Assembly: GCA_035578155.1 (NCBI GenBank) | Contig: JAPWDM010000003.1 | Span: forward strand, 20,858,916-20,922,915 | From: Brachynemurus nebulosus | Taxonomy: Eukaryota > Arthropoda > Insecta > Neuroptera > Myrmeleontidae | Reading direction: 5' to 3' | DNA length: 64,000 nt | Shown here: piece after piece, positions 11,391 to 24,600 of the stretch | Numbering within the stretch: position 1 is the stretch's first letter | How the letters are laid out: each line of letters opens with the position of its first letter | Program-made: the position numbers and the translations under genes | Notes under the pieces: model-generated | The model's input: only the letters and a program-made list of their open reading frames with translations | Told to the model about the DNA's origin: nothing | Databases searched by the model: none

Positions 11391-12162
11391 GGGTGTAGCC
11401 GGATAAGTATCGGTGAATCGGCCCCGGAAGCGAATTATTTTAATAACTATATTAACGGTATGGTGAGGCTGTAAGTAATTGAAATCTACAATTTTGGCGG
11501 CCAAAACTGAGTAGTTATGGAGATAACTAAAAAAAATTAAAAAATTACAAAAATTTTTTTCTTGGTAACTACGCCATAGTAAAATAATTCTGAATCCATA
11601 TGAAGGCAAATACTCTCAAAAATATTAGATATATTTATTATCGTATCAGTCCTCGCTATTAAGGATAAATGACAAGGGTAATATCCGATCCAATGTTATT
11701 TTTATAGGGTTCTAATTGAGTGACCACTTTAAAAAAAATTCAGTAACTGTGCCTTAATTCACTTAATTACTGCACCAAGTCTCATCAAAATTCAAGGGGT
11801 ACAACATGATAAAAAAAAATATTTTTCATTTCCAATCTGCAGAACCGCACTTCCAGTAGGTCCGATCCTGGAATTGTTATTATCCTTAATAACGAGGACT
11901 AATACGATAATAAATATATCTAATATTCTCGAGATTGTTTGCCTTCGTGTGGATTTGGAATTATTTTCCTATGTTGAGTAGTTTTCAAGAAAAAAAATTT
12001 TGTAATTTTTAAATCTTTTTAAATATCTCCATAACTACTCAGTTTTGGCCGCCAAAATTGTAGATATCAATTATTTACAGCCTCACCATACCGCTAATAG
12101 TTATAGTTATTAAAATAATTCGCTTCCGGGGCCGATTCACCTATACTTATCTGGCTATACCC
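11391..12162. mobile_element. Foldback element with ~290-bp inverted arms (772 bp)
   Basis: The left end GGGTGTAGCCGGATAAGTAT, then GAATCGGCCCCGGAAGCGAA, is mirrored by TTCGCTTCCGGGGCCGATTC and ...CTTATCTGGCTATACCC. Arms are about 85-90 percent alike and include GTAGTTATGGAGATA and ATATTAGATATATTTATTAT on both sides. No convincing target duplication. Related degraded pieces lie at 20036-20450 and 20575-20785. Confidence 0.9.
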
Positions 12163-15100
12163 TTTTTTTATTTGATATTTCGTTCAATTTGACTCTTCAT
12201 ACTGTAAAAAAATATACTACTCTGTATTCTGGCAAGTTATTCTAAAAGTCGAAAGGCTATTCTGAGTTGCATAAGAATAATTCGAATTTCAAAAAAAAAT
12301 CAAATTTTATAGCTATGATACTCGAAAATTCCCGAAATTCATAAAAGTTTCAATATCTCGAAAAGTGATGATATTTTACTAAGATCACATTTTGATATTC
12401 AGCGGTCAAGTATATGGTGGTCTGGACAAGGTTATTATCCCTATCCTTACTATTATCCCTCCAAGAGATATCGTTGATTTTCCGGACAATTTGTACATTT
12501 TTATTTTTAAAAATAATAGTTAGCTCTCAGTTATGTCACATTCTCTAAATAAGAGCCGATGTTTTGTAATTAAGAAAAAAACTTTTCCTTGTAATTCTGA
12601 AGATAAATTGTCGATTTTCGAGACATCCTGTACACATGCATAATGCATAAATATACCTATTTTAAGATAGTTTCTCAAGTCAAATATTCCATTTTTTAGT
12701 GTTCAAAATACGGTTTTACGTCGGAATATACGGTATTTCCTATTTTTATTTATACACTGAGAGAAATTCGACATACAGTAGACATTTGTGTGCATATGTG
12801 GGTTAATATTTACTTAAAACCACATTTGACTGATACGACTATCCCGGTGTGTGACAGATGTGTGACGTTATCAGTTGTGTTATAATGAGTTTGTCTGTCC
12901 ACCTACACCAATTTCGTTAGTACACTGCAAATATAAGTGTATAGTCTATACCAATAATAATACACGTACATAGTCATTTTATATCCGGTTGCGCGTATAT
13001 ATTTTATTGCATATATTAACACTATACGATCCGCGCATCTACCCAGTAACCTTCCCCCGGGACTGGCAATATTTTTTAAAAATTAAAAAAAAAAAAACTT
13101 TATATAAAAATAAATTCACGAAATAATTTGTAAATATACCCATTTTTAATAAAAAAAAAAAAAGCAATAACAAAAAATATAAAAACAATCAACTGATAAA
13201 AAATATTAAAAAAATTAAAATATTAAAATAAAATATTAAAAAAAAAAAAAAAAAGACAAGCAATTAAATACTTTTATTAGAATTACATTTACATTTCAAT
13301 ACAATTACAAAAAAAATAAATAAATGATAATATAAAATGATATAAATGTTTACAGAAGTCATCACTCAGAGAAGTCATCACTCGGTGATCACTATGATCA
13401 CCGATCGTGATCGGACTCTACGGTTGTTCTGGATCACAGAATAACACAGAACGAGCGGTAATATTTCTATACTACTGAAATCAGTGTAACGCTATAGGAT
13501 ACAAGATATCCCACCACTACGTTATATATGTGCACGCGGAGTTGTGTGTGGTAGTGCGCTAAATGGTTATGTGTATGCGTGTCTTGTATACGCATATGTT
13601 AAAAAAATATATGATATGTATGCGCTACGTAGATGTACGTATACTCGGTAACACAACACCAACAATATGACAACAATTGAAACACACCCATTGGTAGCTT
13701 GTAAGTCAATGGCAACATAGTTCTGTAAAATGCACATACTTGCACATAAGTGATTGCAGAAAAGAGACAGTTATATTCGTTCTATTTGTCCTGTGTTCTG
13801 GATATTACACAAACGCTATGTACTCGGACTGCAAATATGGACAGTTGGACACATAGAACACTAGAAGCAAACTAAAATAAAAAAAAGTGTAGCTCGCTTG
13901 GTGTCATTTGTTGGTCTGTCACAGCTTAAGGCATTTAGTCAGTCGGTGTAGGTCACCGAATACACTACGATTGTTATGTATTGTAAGACAATTATTGCTT
14001 AAGCTTCACGTTGGTCTATCTGATAATACGTGTTTTGTAGTTGTGTGCGTGAATACACACACAGAAGCGAACATCAAACCAACACCACTACAAACAGTGT
14101 GTACCCACACAACATAGTAATGCGAAGTGGGGAGGATTTTACGTCACTTTTCTGCTACACTCGGAATACTATCATAATAGTAGTTTGGCCCATTGGCTGG
14201 ACACAAACTCTCGATTAAACAGTCGATTGTAGCTTGGAGTCGAATAGTTATCCTAACTTGTTCTGAAATTCTCACATTTTATGTATTAAACTAACACACT
14301 TCTATTTGCCGTGTACATATGTTCATTTGTTGAATATGTTCGGTTGTAATGTAAAACTCGGTACATATAGATTAGTTACCTTCCTAGAATTTATTTTAAA
14401 CTCACAACCATTCATTCGCGACGTTTACGTATAAAGTAACCGACGCTAGTAAAGTTAGCAACGATGTAACATCATTCATTATCACTGTCGAATAGTGTTG
14501 TTGATGTTAATATTTACACTGTCAGGGACGTGCCACAGGAAAATTCAATAATGTCATTTAAACTAATATTAGGTGGTGGTGGTTACTCGTACGTAAAAAT
14601 TAAATGTACCGCGAGAAATAAGAAAATTAATGGAAATATTTCTTGAACTTTAAATTCGTATTTGAAGAAACAATGTGACGAAGCTGTATCATTTGTTGCC
14701 TACATTTATTTGCCTAGATGGCGCGACACCTCAAACCTGAGACGCCCCCACCAAGCCCAAGACATTCAGAGTAAAGTATACTATTGCTATGTTTTATTTA
14801 TTTTATTGTTTGTTAACTCAAGGTGGCTACACACGTAACTGCAAGCTTGACAAACATACATGATCAAGCTTTTTGTACAAGCATGCAAAAATTCCCTTCG
14901 TCACCACACGGTTCAAGCATACTTGCACAAACGACAGTTTGTTCTTGAAAAATGTCGAGTTTGGACGACGATGCGCCTTTGTCCTTATTTATATAAATAA
15001 AAAAAAATTCATTTCTCTTCTATAATTTGTCCTAAATGAGTTTATTTTTTTTTTTATAAATGTATCCTTATCAGCGTTTACATCAATTAACTTATATTGT

Positions 15101-15320
15101 TTCAATGATATAGGTATCGTATGTTGTATCTTCACTTTATCATGGTATTGCTTCAATTTGTTACGCCAAAAAAATTTCTGACTTTGGTATGTATGAATAA
15201 AATATTTAAGTAATTAAGCTGTAACCGCGAATTACGCGAATTACACACGAGAGATAAAGAAATCTCTAAATCATTATTCTAATTAATTTTAAAATTATAA
15301 AAATTAAGAAATAATATGTT
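12163..15320. other. No gene recognised
   Basis: AT-rich to about 13330, with A-rich runs at 13085-13260. From 13340 to 14110 it is less AT-rich with many GTGTG/CACACA words and the palindromic GTGATCACTATGATCACC near 13386, then AT-rich again. Frames at 13908-14218 lack motifs. TACACTGAGAGAAATT at 12765 and GGTGGCTACACACG at 14823 look like isolated transposon ends without partners. A distant promoter could lie here but none can be shown. Confidence 0.45.
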
Positions 15321-15324
15321 ATAC

Positions 15325-16030
15325 ACCAAGGGACTAAAGTGTAAGTTTTAATCTCGAGTGAAAAGTTTGTTGCCAGAGGGCGTGTACGTGTAAATATACT
15401 TTGGATAGATCAATCGAATTGCGCAATACAACATAACTGTTTGTCTTTATCTACAAGTTTGAATTTGTTTATTATTTTCAATTACCTAGCAGTACTATTT
15501 AATTTAAATTGAATTTCTGTAAATTGTGCTTGCTGATTGGTTTAAAAGCGAGAGCAAAATAATTTTTTAATCCCTTGGGACTAAATGTACCACTTTACTC
15601 TCTATTGTGAGTGACTAAATCATGTTTTTAGTCCCGGAATTGAAAAAAAAAAATATTTGTCATTCAAATTGTATGAAATAATGTTATATCAAGTACGCTT
15701 TGGATAAATCACTCAAATTGTACAGTAAAATTTAACTGCCTTTTACCTACAAGAGTGAATTTCTTTAATTATAATGATCAATAATTGTTAATTATAGAAT
15801 AAATAATTGTTATATCTTTAATTATTATTTTAAATTACCTAGCAACACTATTTAAGTTAATTTTCGGGTGCTGATTGGTGATGCTCTGTAAATTCTGCTT
15901 ATTGATTGGTTTAAAAGTAGGAGAAAAAATATTTTTAATCCCTTGGGGCTAATAGTGACATTTTATTTCCTATTAGGAGGGACTAAAGCATGTATTTTAC
16001 TCTCGGAATTGCAAAAACAATATTTTAAAA
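15325..16030 (+). repeat. Tandem duplication of a ~300-bp unit
   Basis: Two diverged copies in the same order at about 15400-15655 and 15695-16025. Shared landmarks are TTGGATA.ATCA, TTACCTAGCA, GATTGGTTTAAAAG, AATCCCTTGGG and GACTAAA.CATGT followed by CGGAATTG. A partial third end lies at 15325 (CCAAGGGACTAAAGTG). Copy 2 has an insertion near 15765-15830. Confidence 0.75.
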
Positions 16031-18287
16031 GTAGAATGTACGTTGGTGCCAAAGCACGAAAATTCAGTTGCGTAAAATTCAGCACTTTAAATCACGTAAT
16101 TATATAGACAATTTACATAAAAATTTTATAAAATTATTATTAGAATGTTAAATTGTGTAAAAATTATTTGACATACCCTAGTTCTGGGACTGATCGCTAA
16201 GCTTGTTGTGTAGGTATATAATAAGATTTCGAATATCGTGATCGGGTTACACTCAAATTTTTTTAGATAACCAGTTTTTCGTGGTACGAAAAATGACAAA
16301 AACAAAAGAAAAATTTGATTGACATACATAAACAAAACAATTATCCTTGAAAATCGAGTATTATTCAATAAATTTCTAGCACCGAATCCTCCAAACATAA
16401 TCAGCTCTGTTACGAGCTTAGATTTTTATATAAACTTTGCTCCTCTTCCTGACAACAACTACAACTTATAGGCAATAAATAAAATTAATTTCAAAAGATG
16501 AAGAAAAGTCACAGGAGACTTGATTTATAGTGTAATAAAAAAAAAAACTGTTACCTTGACTTACTCTATCGAGGTCAAGTTAGTACTAACACAGCATTGA
16601 CTAATACAGTCAGTTTTCGATCCTGCAAACGGAAACGTCGAATAGAAAATTTATGATAATTCAGTATAAAAATGAAAAATAACAAATCAAACCGACGAGG
16701 AACTTTGTAAAATTCTTATCGATCTTTCAATATCATCTTATACACGTAAGATCATAACAATAATATTTTGACAAAACAAAATATTATGACAACTCATGAA
16801 TAAATTTACCTTCGAAAAAGAAGGTTAAAATACCAGAATCAGAATTAGAGCTTTGGTGTTCACAATAAAAATTTTCTTATCATAATATAGAGCTACATTG
16901 TTCGAATAATAAAATTTAACAGAACAGCAAAAAAATAAAATAAAATAAAATAGTAAAAATAAATTAGTAATGTTTTAAAAAACAGCACATGAACATTATA
17001 AATTCTCATGGTGAAAGTTCGTTAAAATTAAATTTACCAAACCAATTCTCGAAAAAATATCATTAAATAAATTTTCTTTTTAAGGATACTTTTTCCAATC
17101 TTTACTGAAAATCACCTAATTTTTTTGTCAGAGAAATCCTTACCAAAAATTCCATCACTAAAAAAAATCGACTTTTCCTACACCGTCATTAAAAATATTC
17201 ACATTTAAAATGTCCCAAGAGTGTAGAAAAAATTTTCCTGTCTAAAACTAAACAGTTTCTATTCTCGAATGTTTTCCAACTCTAATAGCATAAAAAGTTC
17301 CTTTTTCAGGGAAATTCTCTTGTGAATTCAATATAATGGAAATTAAATAAATAAGTGAAACTGTGAAAGTACATAATACGTTTTATAAGTAGATTAATGG
17401 TTTTTGTATAACAATAAAATATACTACTACCATCGTTTTTGTTAAGATAACAGCTGTCTGACACTTTGTGCAGTCCATTATAAGTAAAATTGTTTGAATA
17501 TACCTTAAGGTTTTAATAACGTATTATAAAAAGAGAGTGTGAGTTTATTTGTTTATAAAGAAGGAATAAATTAAAAAGTTACCGGATCAGTTTTGAAGAT
17601 TCTTTCACTGTTAGAAATATAAACCATACCCAAATGGGTATAAACTATACTTACTAACTATAAGTATTAAAAATTTTATATTAAAATAAAGGTTTCAAGG
17701 TGGATAAATTCAAAATAATTTTTTTAACTATTTTTTGGGTTACATTAACTAAACTACTGCAAATACTAGAAAAAAAACTTTAAAAAAAAAATTGGTTCCT
17801 TCTGCAAGACCTACAAAATGTCCGGAATAGTGTATATCTATTTTCTTTAGTTTCTACTAAAATTATTTTTTCCATTTTTTTCGTATTTTAAGTCACTTTC
17901 CTTTCGAAAAAATCGATTGTTAATTAAAGCTACGCTACAAATCCTATCTGGCTGAAAGATTTTAAAACGTTTTAATATTGATTAAGAAAAATAAGGGTCT
18001 TTGAAAAAATCGCGTTATTTATTAACAAAATTTCACCCTTAGCAGAATGGGAACCTTTTGCAATACCTTCTATTCAAGTTCTATCGATCTTTACAAACCA
18101 GATCTGAAGGAAATCGAAAAATACCAAAATTTTTCAATTGTTTCAAAATACTGAAAATAGTAATAACTCTAGAATCAATCGGCAAAATGTGATCAAAGGA
18201 TATAGACGCGTTTGTATATAAGCAATGTACCCACAACAACAAGTCATATTAATAACAGTACTAATAGTATGATGAAACTATCAGTAA
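16031..18287. other. No gene recognised
   Basis: Very AT-rich. The minus-strand 90-codon frame at 16126-16398 has no motif. No paired terminal repeats were noticed. Confidence 0.5.
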
Positions 18288-20023
18288 GGCTATGGTCATA
18301 GTGCATCCGACTTTGTCAGAATTTTTAACACTGGCGTGCACGGGCAGTTAACGGCCAAACAAACAACTAGGGTTGATCGGGGTAAATGTGAATTGGGGCA
18401 ATTGTGAACGGCGCCTATAATTTCTAAAATAACATTAATTTTGTTAAAAATCAAATCTTAGTATGTTTTTTCTGTCTTTTCTTAATATATTATTAAAATT
18501 TGATAACAATTATCCAAGTGCCAGTATCTTTTTTTTTATTTTGAAAAAACCCTTGCAAAATTTTATGTATCTTACTTCGACCAATCCTCAAAAAAAATTT
18601 TTTTTAAATACATTTTTAAAAGGTAAGAAATGGTTAAAAGTACTTCTAAAGAAGTCGCCTAAACCCTGAGGGGGTTCCTTATTAACTGCTAAAGAAATTG
18701 GACAATCTATTACCAATTCACAATTACCCCATGATTTTAAAATTGTGGGGTAATTGTGAACGTCATTCACAAATGTCCCCATTCGGTCAAAAATTTCAGT
18801 AGTGTCCTTTTTGGAGTTGAAAATGTTGATGAAGATGGTGGTGACATTATTGTACAAATTTCCGTTGTACAAACAATACAAAAAAAAGTTGTGTAAAGAG
18901 TGATGTTTTGTGTATCAATTTACGAAATCATTGCTGTGCTCCCTTATCCAATAACTACTTACAAAAACAGAAAAATTACTTGTTTTTAATGTCTTTGTGA
19001 GTATCCAAGGGCAGTAGGATTAATACAAAACTTTTTTTTTCATTTACAGTATTAGACCTAATAGATTGTTGTTTCTTGTTCATGTTAACTAAATATATTC
19101 CTTTGATAAAGTCTTATTTTCCTTGTTTTTGTGTGAAAATCTTGTAATTTTTTGATTTTTTATTTGATAAAATGACAAAATATCATCAAAATATCATTTT
19201 TAGTTTGTAATAAATTTGTTCCTACAATTTTTGTTATTTTTATTTAACCTCGATTTTTAGTACAAATTTGATAACTTGCGTTAAACAAAGAGAAATTGTG
19301 ACCGCTAAAGTATGATGAAAAATTTGAAAGTGGGGTAAATGTGAAAAATTTAATTTGGGCTTTACCCTGATGTACCTCACTTCTCTTTTAATCCATTCTA
19401 AATAATTTTTCTGACGGCATTCACTTTTAGCCCAAAATTCATGAGATTTGCAAAATCGCATCGGGGAAATGTGAATGGCTTATAAAATTTTTGTTTTTCA
19501 TACGAATTTGTTCAAAATTTGTGTGGTGCATCCTGAATAATGTAGAATTAAAAATAGATCAACTATAATGTGATATATAAAATAAAAAATATTTAAAACA
19601 ACGCTTTTATCTCAATTCATGAAAATCCATTCACAATTACCCCGGTCAACCCTATATGTTATCAAATGTATAAATGATCACAGTGAAACCGAATTACACT
19701 GGGGTGAACGGTCAAATTTCACCGACCACCGACCAATATCAAATGAATTTGACTTTTTTCGGCAGTATATGTCACTATTATGTTGTATGATATGAATAAA
19801 TATATGTATAAATAATAAATTTAAAATCATATTTATCATTTTTATAATTTATTTGATTTATCAAAAAATTTGCCACATTTTTCCGCTAAATATAAGAAAA
19901 TAGTGTAGAATTGAACACGGACACAATGTGACCACACAATTCGTCCATGTTTATACACTGCCATGTTTACGTATACGGATGTGTAAATATACTGCCGAAG
20001 TCGGATGCACTGTGACCATAGCC
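18288..20023. mobile_element. PIF/Harbinger-like element (1,736 bp)
   Basis: Left end GGCTATGGTCATAGTGCATC and right end GATGCACTGTGACCATAGCC are inverted repeats matching at about 28 of 31 positions, flanked by TAA on both sides (18285-18287 and 20024-20026). A 3-bp TAA/TWA duplication is the Harbinger hallmark. Most of its length is a nested TA-flanked element (18370-19652), so the original element was only about 450 bp. Confidence 0.88.
18370..19652. mobile_element. TA-flanked mariner/pogo-like element (1,283 bp), nested
   Basis: Left end GGGTTGATCGGGGTAAATGT and right end ACAATTACCCCGGTCAACCC are inverted, with TA at 18368-18369 and 19653-19654. The motif GGGGTAA.TGTGAA recurs internally (near 18745, 19322 and 19470). 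A + strand stretch near 18803-18893 reads as an acidic GVENVDEDGGDIIVQ-like segment, possibly decayed transposase C-terminus; the frame is broken and this is tentative. Confidence 0.85.
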
Positions 20024-20035
20024 TAATTGATATCT

Positions 20036-20785
20036 ACAACCTTCCCAACCAAAACGGGTAGTTATGGAAATGAATATAAAATTAATAAAAAAATACTTGT
20101 TTCAAAAATTTTTTCTCGCTAACTACGTAACACAATAAAATAATTCAAAATGCACATGAAGGCAAACACTCTCCAGAATATTAGATATATTTATTAGATT
20201 AATTATTAGATTTATTAGATAATAATTATAAAATTCGATCCAATTTTGTTTTCATATAGAGTTATTTATTATTGAGTAATCACCTCAAAAAGAAAAAATA
20301 ATACAATAACTGGGTCTTAAAATACTTTATTACCATACGAAGTTTCATTTAAATTCAAAGTATGCAATATAATAAAAAAAAATATTTGTTGCACCCAACC
20401 TGTTAAATAGCCCCTTCAGTATATCCGACCCTGGAATTAAACATGTCAGTCGAAAGCTCTTTAAAATAAAGTGTTGCGTCTAAAATATATTTTTCAATTT
20501 CCTATATTTTTCGAGATAATTAAGGAAAATCGAAAAAGGGTATAGTCAGATATAGAGATTTGTTCCCGATAGAAATTCTGATCATTAACTATGTTGTCGT
20601 TTAAGTGACGCTGTAAGTACTTCATATGTGTAACTTTCCTAGACCAAAGGAGGTAGTTATGGAAATATAATAGAAAATATGTTCTAATGCATTTTTTTTT
20701 CACATGGTAATAAAATATACTGAAATATAAATTTTTTTCAAAATGTTCTCTTGGATTTCCGTAACTACCTTGTTTTTTTATTTTT
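20036..20785. repeat. Degraded relatives of the 11391-12162 foldback element
   Basis: GGTAGTTATGGAAATGAATA, CATGAAGGCAAACACTCTCC and AATATTAGATATATTTATTA followed by CCGACCCTGGAATTAA match the order in 11391-11890. A second, weaker copy starts near 20590 (GACGCTGTAAGTACTT... GGTAGTTATGGAAATATA...CCGTAACTACC). Divergence is high and the ends are not defined. Confidence 0.65.
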
Positions 20786-21050
20786 TTTTTTTAAATTTTA
20801 TTTACTACAGTACATTTTTGCGATCTCATCCCACCACTACAATAAATGTTTTCACACCTATTTCGTACATAAAATTTTTACTCTTTTTTGGCTTCCAGAA
20901 GAAAAACATTGAACACTTAACTGCGTATATTCGTACATACTCCTACGTAATATTGTACGTGTCTAAAGTTTCGCGTCTCAAGGGCAACGTATGTCTTAAG
21001 AAAGTCGCGGGAAACCAGACATAAAACTGTACATGTTATAATATATAGTA
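20786..21050. other. No gene supported
   Basis: The + frame at 20743-21024 starts with a Phe-rich run from a poly-T tract and ends in unremarkable sequence; it is not called. Confidence 0.4.
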
Positions 21051-21226
21051 GGGTAAAAGACCCCATTGTCGATCGGGGTTATAAGTCCGAACAGTTTTGA
21101 CATTTATATCTTAATGAAGTTATTTCTGAAAGAAACCTTTGATAAAAAAAAATTATTATTAATAGAATGATTATTTTTCAATTTAAATTCACCTCACATT
21201 TAATGCCTCCTCACTTAATTTAAGAA

Positions 21227-21229
<3 letters not shown>

Positions 21230-21304
<75 letters not shown>
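21230..21304. repeat. (AT)n microsatellite, ~75 bp
   Basis: Uninterrupted AT dinucleotides inside the TA-flanked element. Confidence 0.98.
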
Positions 21305-21307
<3 letters not shown>

Positions 21308-21917
21308 ACGATTTTTGTTGAATTCGTGAATTTTTAATATGATGGATGATCATTATTCAAAACACATGAGTTATAAATTGTAACATTTTTCACCGAATTT
21401 TTAAAGTTATTAGCATAATAAAAGTATACAAATAATTGTTATTAGTCCACTTAAGAGATTAGGATAGCTAAATTAAATTTTATATGCGTTAAATATTATT
21501 TGTATGACTGATTCTTCTTGGGATCCGAGTTTTAGAGTTGGGTACCGCATTTTGAGAATTATATATTGCATATCTATTTTATAAACATTTTTAATTAATT
21601 TTTGGGTTTAAAACACTTAACTAACCGTTTTTATAATTTTACTTTAATATTTTATTTATTTCAGAACGTAAAATCGATTGAAAAATAATTAATATTGAAT
21701 TAAAACTTCCAAATTGTTATTTATATATTATCAAATAAAAACGTCAAACATAATATGTATGATATGTATTAGATCTGAAACGACACATAGAGATACAATA
21801 TAAACTTAATTTAACTGTTTAAAAATTCACAATGGTTAACGGCTAAGTCAGAACTTACACAATGTTTTTTTAAAACATCAGCAGAGAGCGAAACGAAATT
21901 GTGATTTTAGTGGTTTA

Positions 21918-22074
21918 TTTTATCGAATATTTAAACCATTCTTGGCTTTTGCTTTGACGTTCTATGTTTCACTAGATGTCACTCTATGATAATACTCTAT
22001 GACATAGAGCCTCACCTAGTAGTGGATAGAGTGTCAAAGTGGCTGGAAGAGAATGGTTCAAATATTCGATAGTA
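21918..22074. repeat. Hairpin-forming insertion (~155 bp)
   Basis: TATCGAATATTTAAACCATT and AATGGTTCAAATATTCGATA are near-perfect inverted copies, with CTTTGAC / GTCAAAG further in. It lies inside the 21051-22385 element. Likely a small MITE. Confidence 0.8.
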
Positions 22075-22387
22075 GAAGATTTGTAGTACTGTATGTCATG
22101 TACGTTAATGCGCGATTTTTCATAGGGGTCAGTCTATTGATCTTTCAAAGGAGGTTAATATATTCTGTCCGTTTTTTCATAGACGTCAACAAATTATAAA
22201 ACAAAAACATTAATAAATCAAAATTTTTGGGTTATATTTTCTTAAAAACATATCCATTGGATTAAAAAAACTTGGTTTCATACTTATTAAGAAAAAAAAA
22301 TGGGTGTTTTGTTTATTTTTTAATTTTTTTAAGCTAATTTAATGATACAGCTAAAAATAGTGATCGGTCATCGGGTCTCTTACCCTA

Positions 22388-22697
22388 TATACCATATATA
22401 TTAGGTTCGCGTCAAGTTAATTACAATAACATTGCATCGCTCTCAGCTGTTGCTGGCATATAGATTTTGATATATGAAAAGCAAGATAAAAGACATGTTG
22501 TGTGAAAGACGAAAAAGATGTGTTTGACTACGGAATAATAATTAATATTTATACTAAAGAAGTATACAATGTACATTTCTGCACCAAATAATTAGCCCTT
22601 TCTATCACTTTAGCAATTACCAGAGTAAATTCATAAAAATTGGGAATTTGAGGACACAGATTGATCAATTTTGCTTTATCGAATGTTCTATAACATA
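22388..22697. other. No gene recognised
   Basis: AT-rich sequence between two transposons with no frame or motif. Confidence 0.5.
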
Positions 22698-22705
22698 CTA
22701 TAGAG

Positions 22706-23465
22706 CAGTGTTTTTCAACCTGTGTGTTGCGACCCCCAGGGCGTCGCGAAGCCTTTTCAAGGGGGTTGCAGTTACTTTAATAATAAAACCACTTTAGTTC
22801 AGTATAATATAATATTCAATAAAGAAAAGGTTAATTAAAGTTTACATTACTGTGATGGTTTCATACTTTCGCTTGATAAAATTTCAAAACAAATAACTGC
22901 GGCTTATTTTTTATAACAGTAAATCCAGGTCTTAAATAATTGTCGTCATAAAGACACTTTTCCTTTACTTTTGTTTCATTACTCTCATTGGAACTTGAAG
23001 TCTCTTTTCAGAAACTCATCAATTTTTAATAATTACAATGAGCACTGAATTTTGGATATTAGACAATAAAAGACAATGAGCAACTACTAAACAAACAACA
23101 ACTCAATTAAATAAATTTAAACACAAATCAAAGCGAATTCATAATTCAAAGAATTCAAGAGTGTTATCCTTTACTCGCCTGACGATCCACGCAGCGCTCG
23201 TCACGTTGCGTTATGTCTCGCTCACAAGTCACGCGCGCGTTCCGAAGCTACTATAAGTCGTCAACTTCGATGTCGATATAAAAATATGCCTGTTTAAAGT
23301 CCTTTGTTACGTATTTAATTGACACCTAACTGAAAATAATCATTAATGATGAACGGATTCGATATTTATAACAGAATAAAAGTTAGAAATAGCAGAGGGT
23401 AGGGGGGTCGCGAAATATTTTTACATACTAGGGGGTCGGCCCATGAAAAAGGTTGAAAAACACTG
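22706..23465. mobile_element. hAT-like non-autonomous element (760 bp)
   Basis: Left end CAGTGTTTTTCAACCTGTGT and right end ...AAAAAGGTTGAAAAACACTG are inverted, with an exact 8-bp duplication CTATAGAG (22698-22705 and 23466-23473). Subterminal GCGACCCCC / GGGGGTCG pairs too. CAGTG.TTTTCAACC is a classic hAT end. An internal patch at 23165-23250 is GC-rich and CG-dense, unlike the rest. No transposase. Confidence 0.93.
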
Positions 23466-23473
23466 CTATAGAG

Positions 23474-24600
23474 TATAGACTATGTAAAAGCCAAATGTAC
23501 ATATCAAAACAATTATCTTTTTTAGAGTTTCTCAATACAACAACGAAATCCTTATAAATTCGCTATGTCTGTCATCGCATTAGGTTGTCTACCCTCACTT
23601 GTTACCCACAAGTTGTTTTCTAAAACAAACTGTTATAGCTTTAAAAAGTTCAGACAATCATATTATTAACAAATTAATGGCTAATTTTTGCATTAAATAA
23701 AAGCAAGAAATATTTTATATGAAGAATCACAAAAAATTCTTGCTATTGGCTACGAAATCCTGACTTAGTGTGTGTTTAACACGCACTTTACGAATTTTTT
23801 TATGAATTAGTATGTTTACATTGCAATGACAGTCGATGCAGTTGATTTGTGGGAGAAATACGGGATTTCTAATATCAATGCATGTTTAGAAACCGAATGT
23901 CGCATCGATTGTCATACTAATACTATACTAAAGCGCTCTTCCCAGTACTTCCACCAACAATTAAATTAAAAAAACACTATTTTAGGCAACTGTACCCTAT
24001 GGATTTGAAGTGCATTAGAGTAAAACTTTCGATCGAGTGTATGTGCACCGGGCATGTACTCTATATAAGCTTTTCATAAACTCAACATATTACACTTTTA
24101 AATACGTTCTTTTCCATATAGTTATTAAAAAATATTTTATATGCACATAATCATAAAAATTGGTCCATTTTTATTACAAACCAATATAATATTAAATTAT
24201 ATTTTTATTATCCTTATTTTATTAATATTACATTAAGTGTCTATAAAAGAATTATAATAAATACATATTTTATTTATGTGAAACGCCACTTATAAGAATA
24301 TTATTACAGTATTATACAAAAAACTAAGTTGTGCAAACTCACCTTAATAGCTAATGAGTTATTTATATTGTTAATTTTAATGATTTCCGTATTTATAGCG
24401 AACTCGGTTATAACTACATTCCAATTGTTGTAGGTTAAAACAATTTTCCTTGAATGTATATAGTATGAATTTTAGGATTACGTGAATTATAGAATACTGG
24501 AGATAGTGGTCACTGGTGGTATAGCGATAAAAATATAAAATTTGTTATCCATCCTTCTGATTTTTCTCTTACGTTCACAATTGTACTTTGTGGAATAAAG
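23474..24600. other. No gene recognised
   Basis: AT-rich. A weak inverted pair is visible (AATTAGTATGTTTACATTGC...GACAGTCGATGC at 23805 and GCATCGATTGTCATACTAAT at 23902), possibly an eroded element. Nothing coding. Confidence 0.5.

Larger units (their letters stand above)
21051..22385. mobile_element. TA-flanked element (1,335 bp) related to the MITE at 5050-5279
   Basis: Left end GGGTAAAAGACCCCATTGTC, right end GACCGATGACCCGATG-type mirrored as CGGTCATCGGGTCTCTTACC, flanked by TA (21049-21050 and 22386-22387). Positions 21090-21215 match the interior of the 5050-5279 MITE in reverse orientation, so they are one family. It contains an (AT)n tract (21230-21304) and a nested hairpin (21918-22074). 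Confidence 0.8.

Noticed and set aside
18588..18881. 97-codon minus frame
   Set aside because: Lies inside a TA-flanked element and reads across its internal repeats; no domain. The opposite strand looks as likely to be the decayed coding one.
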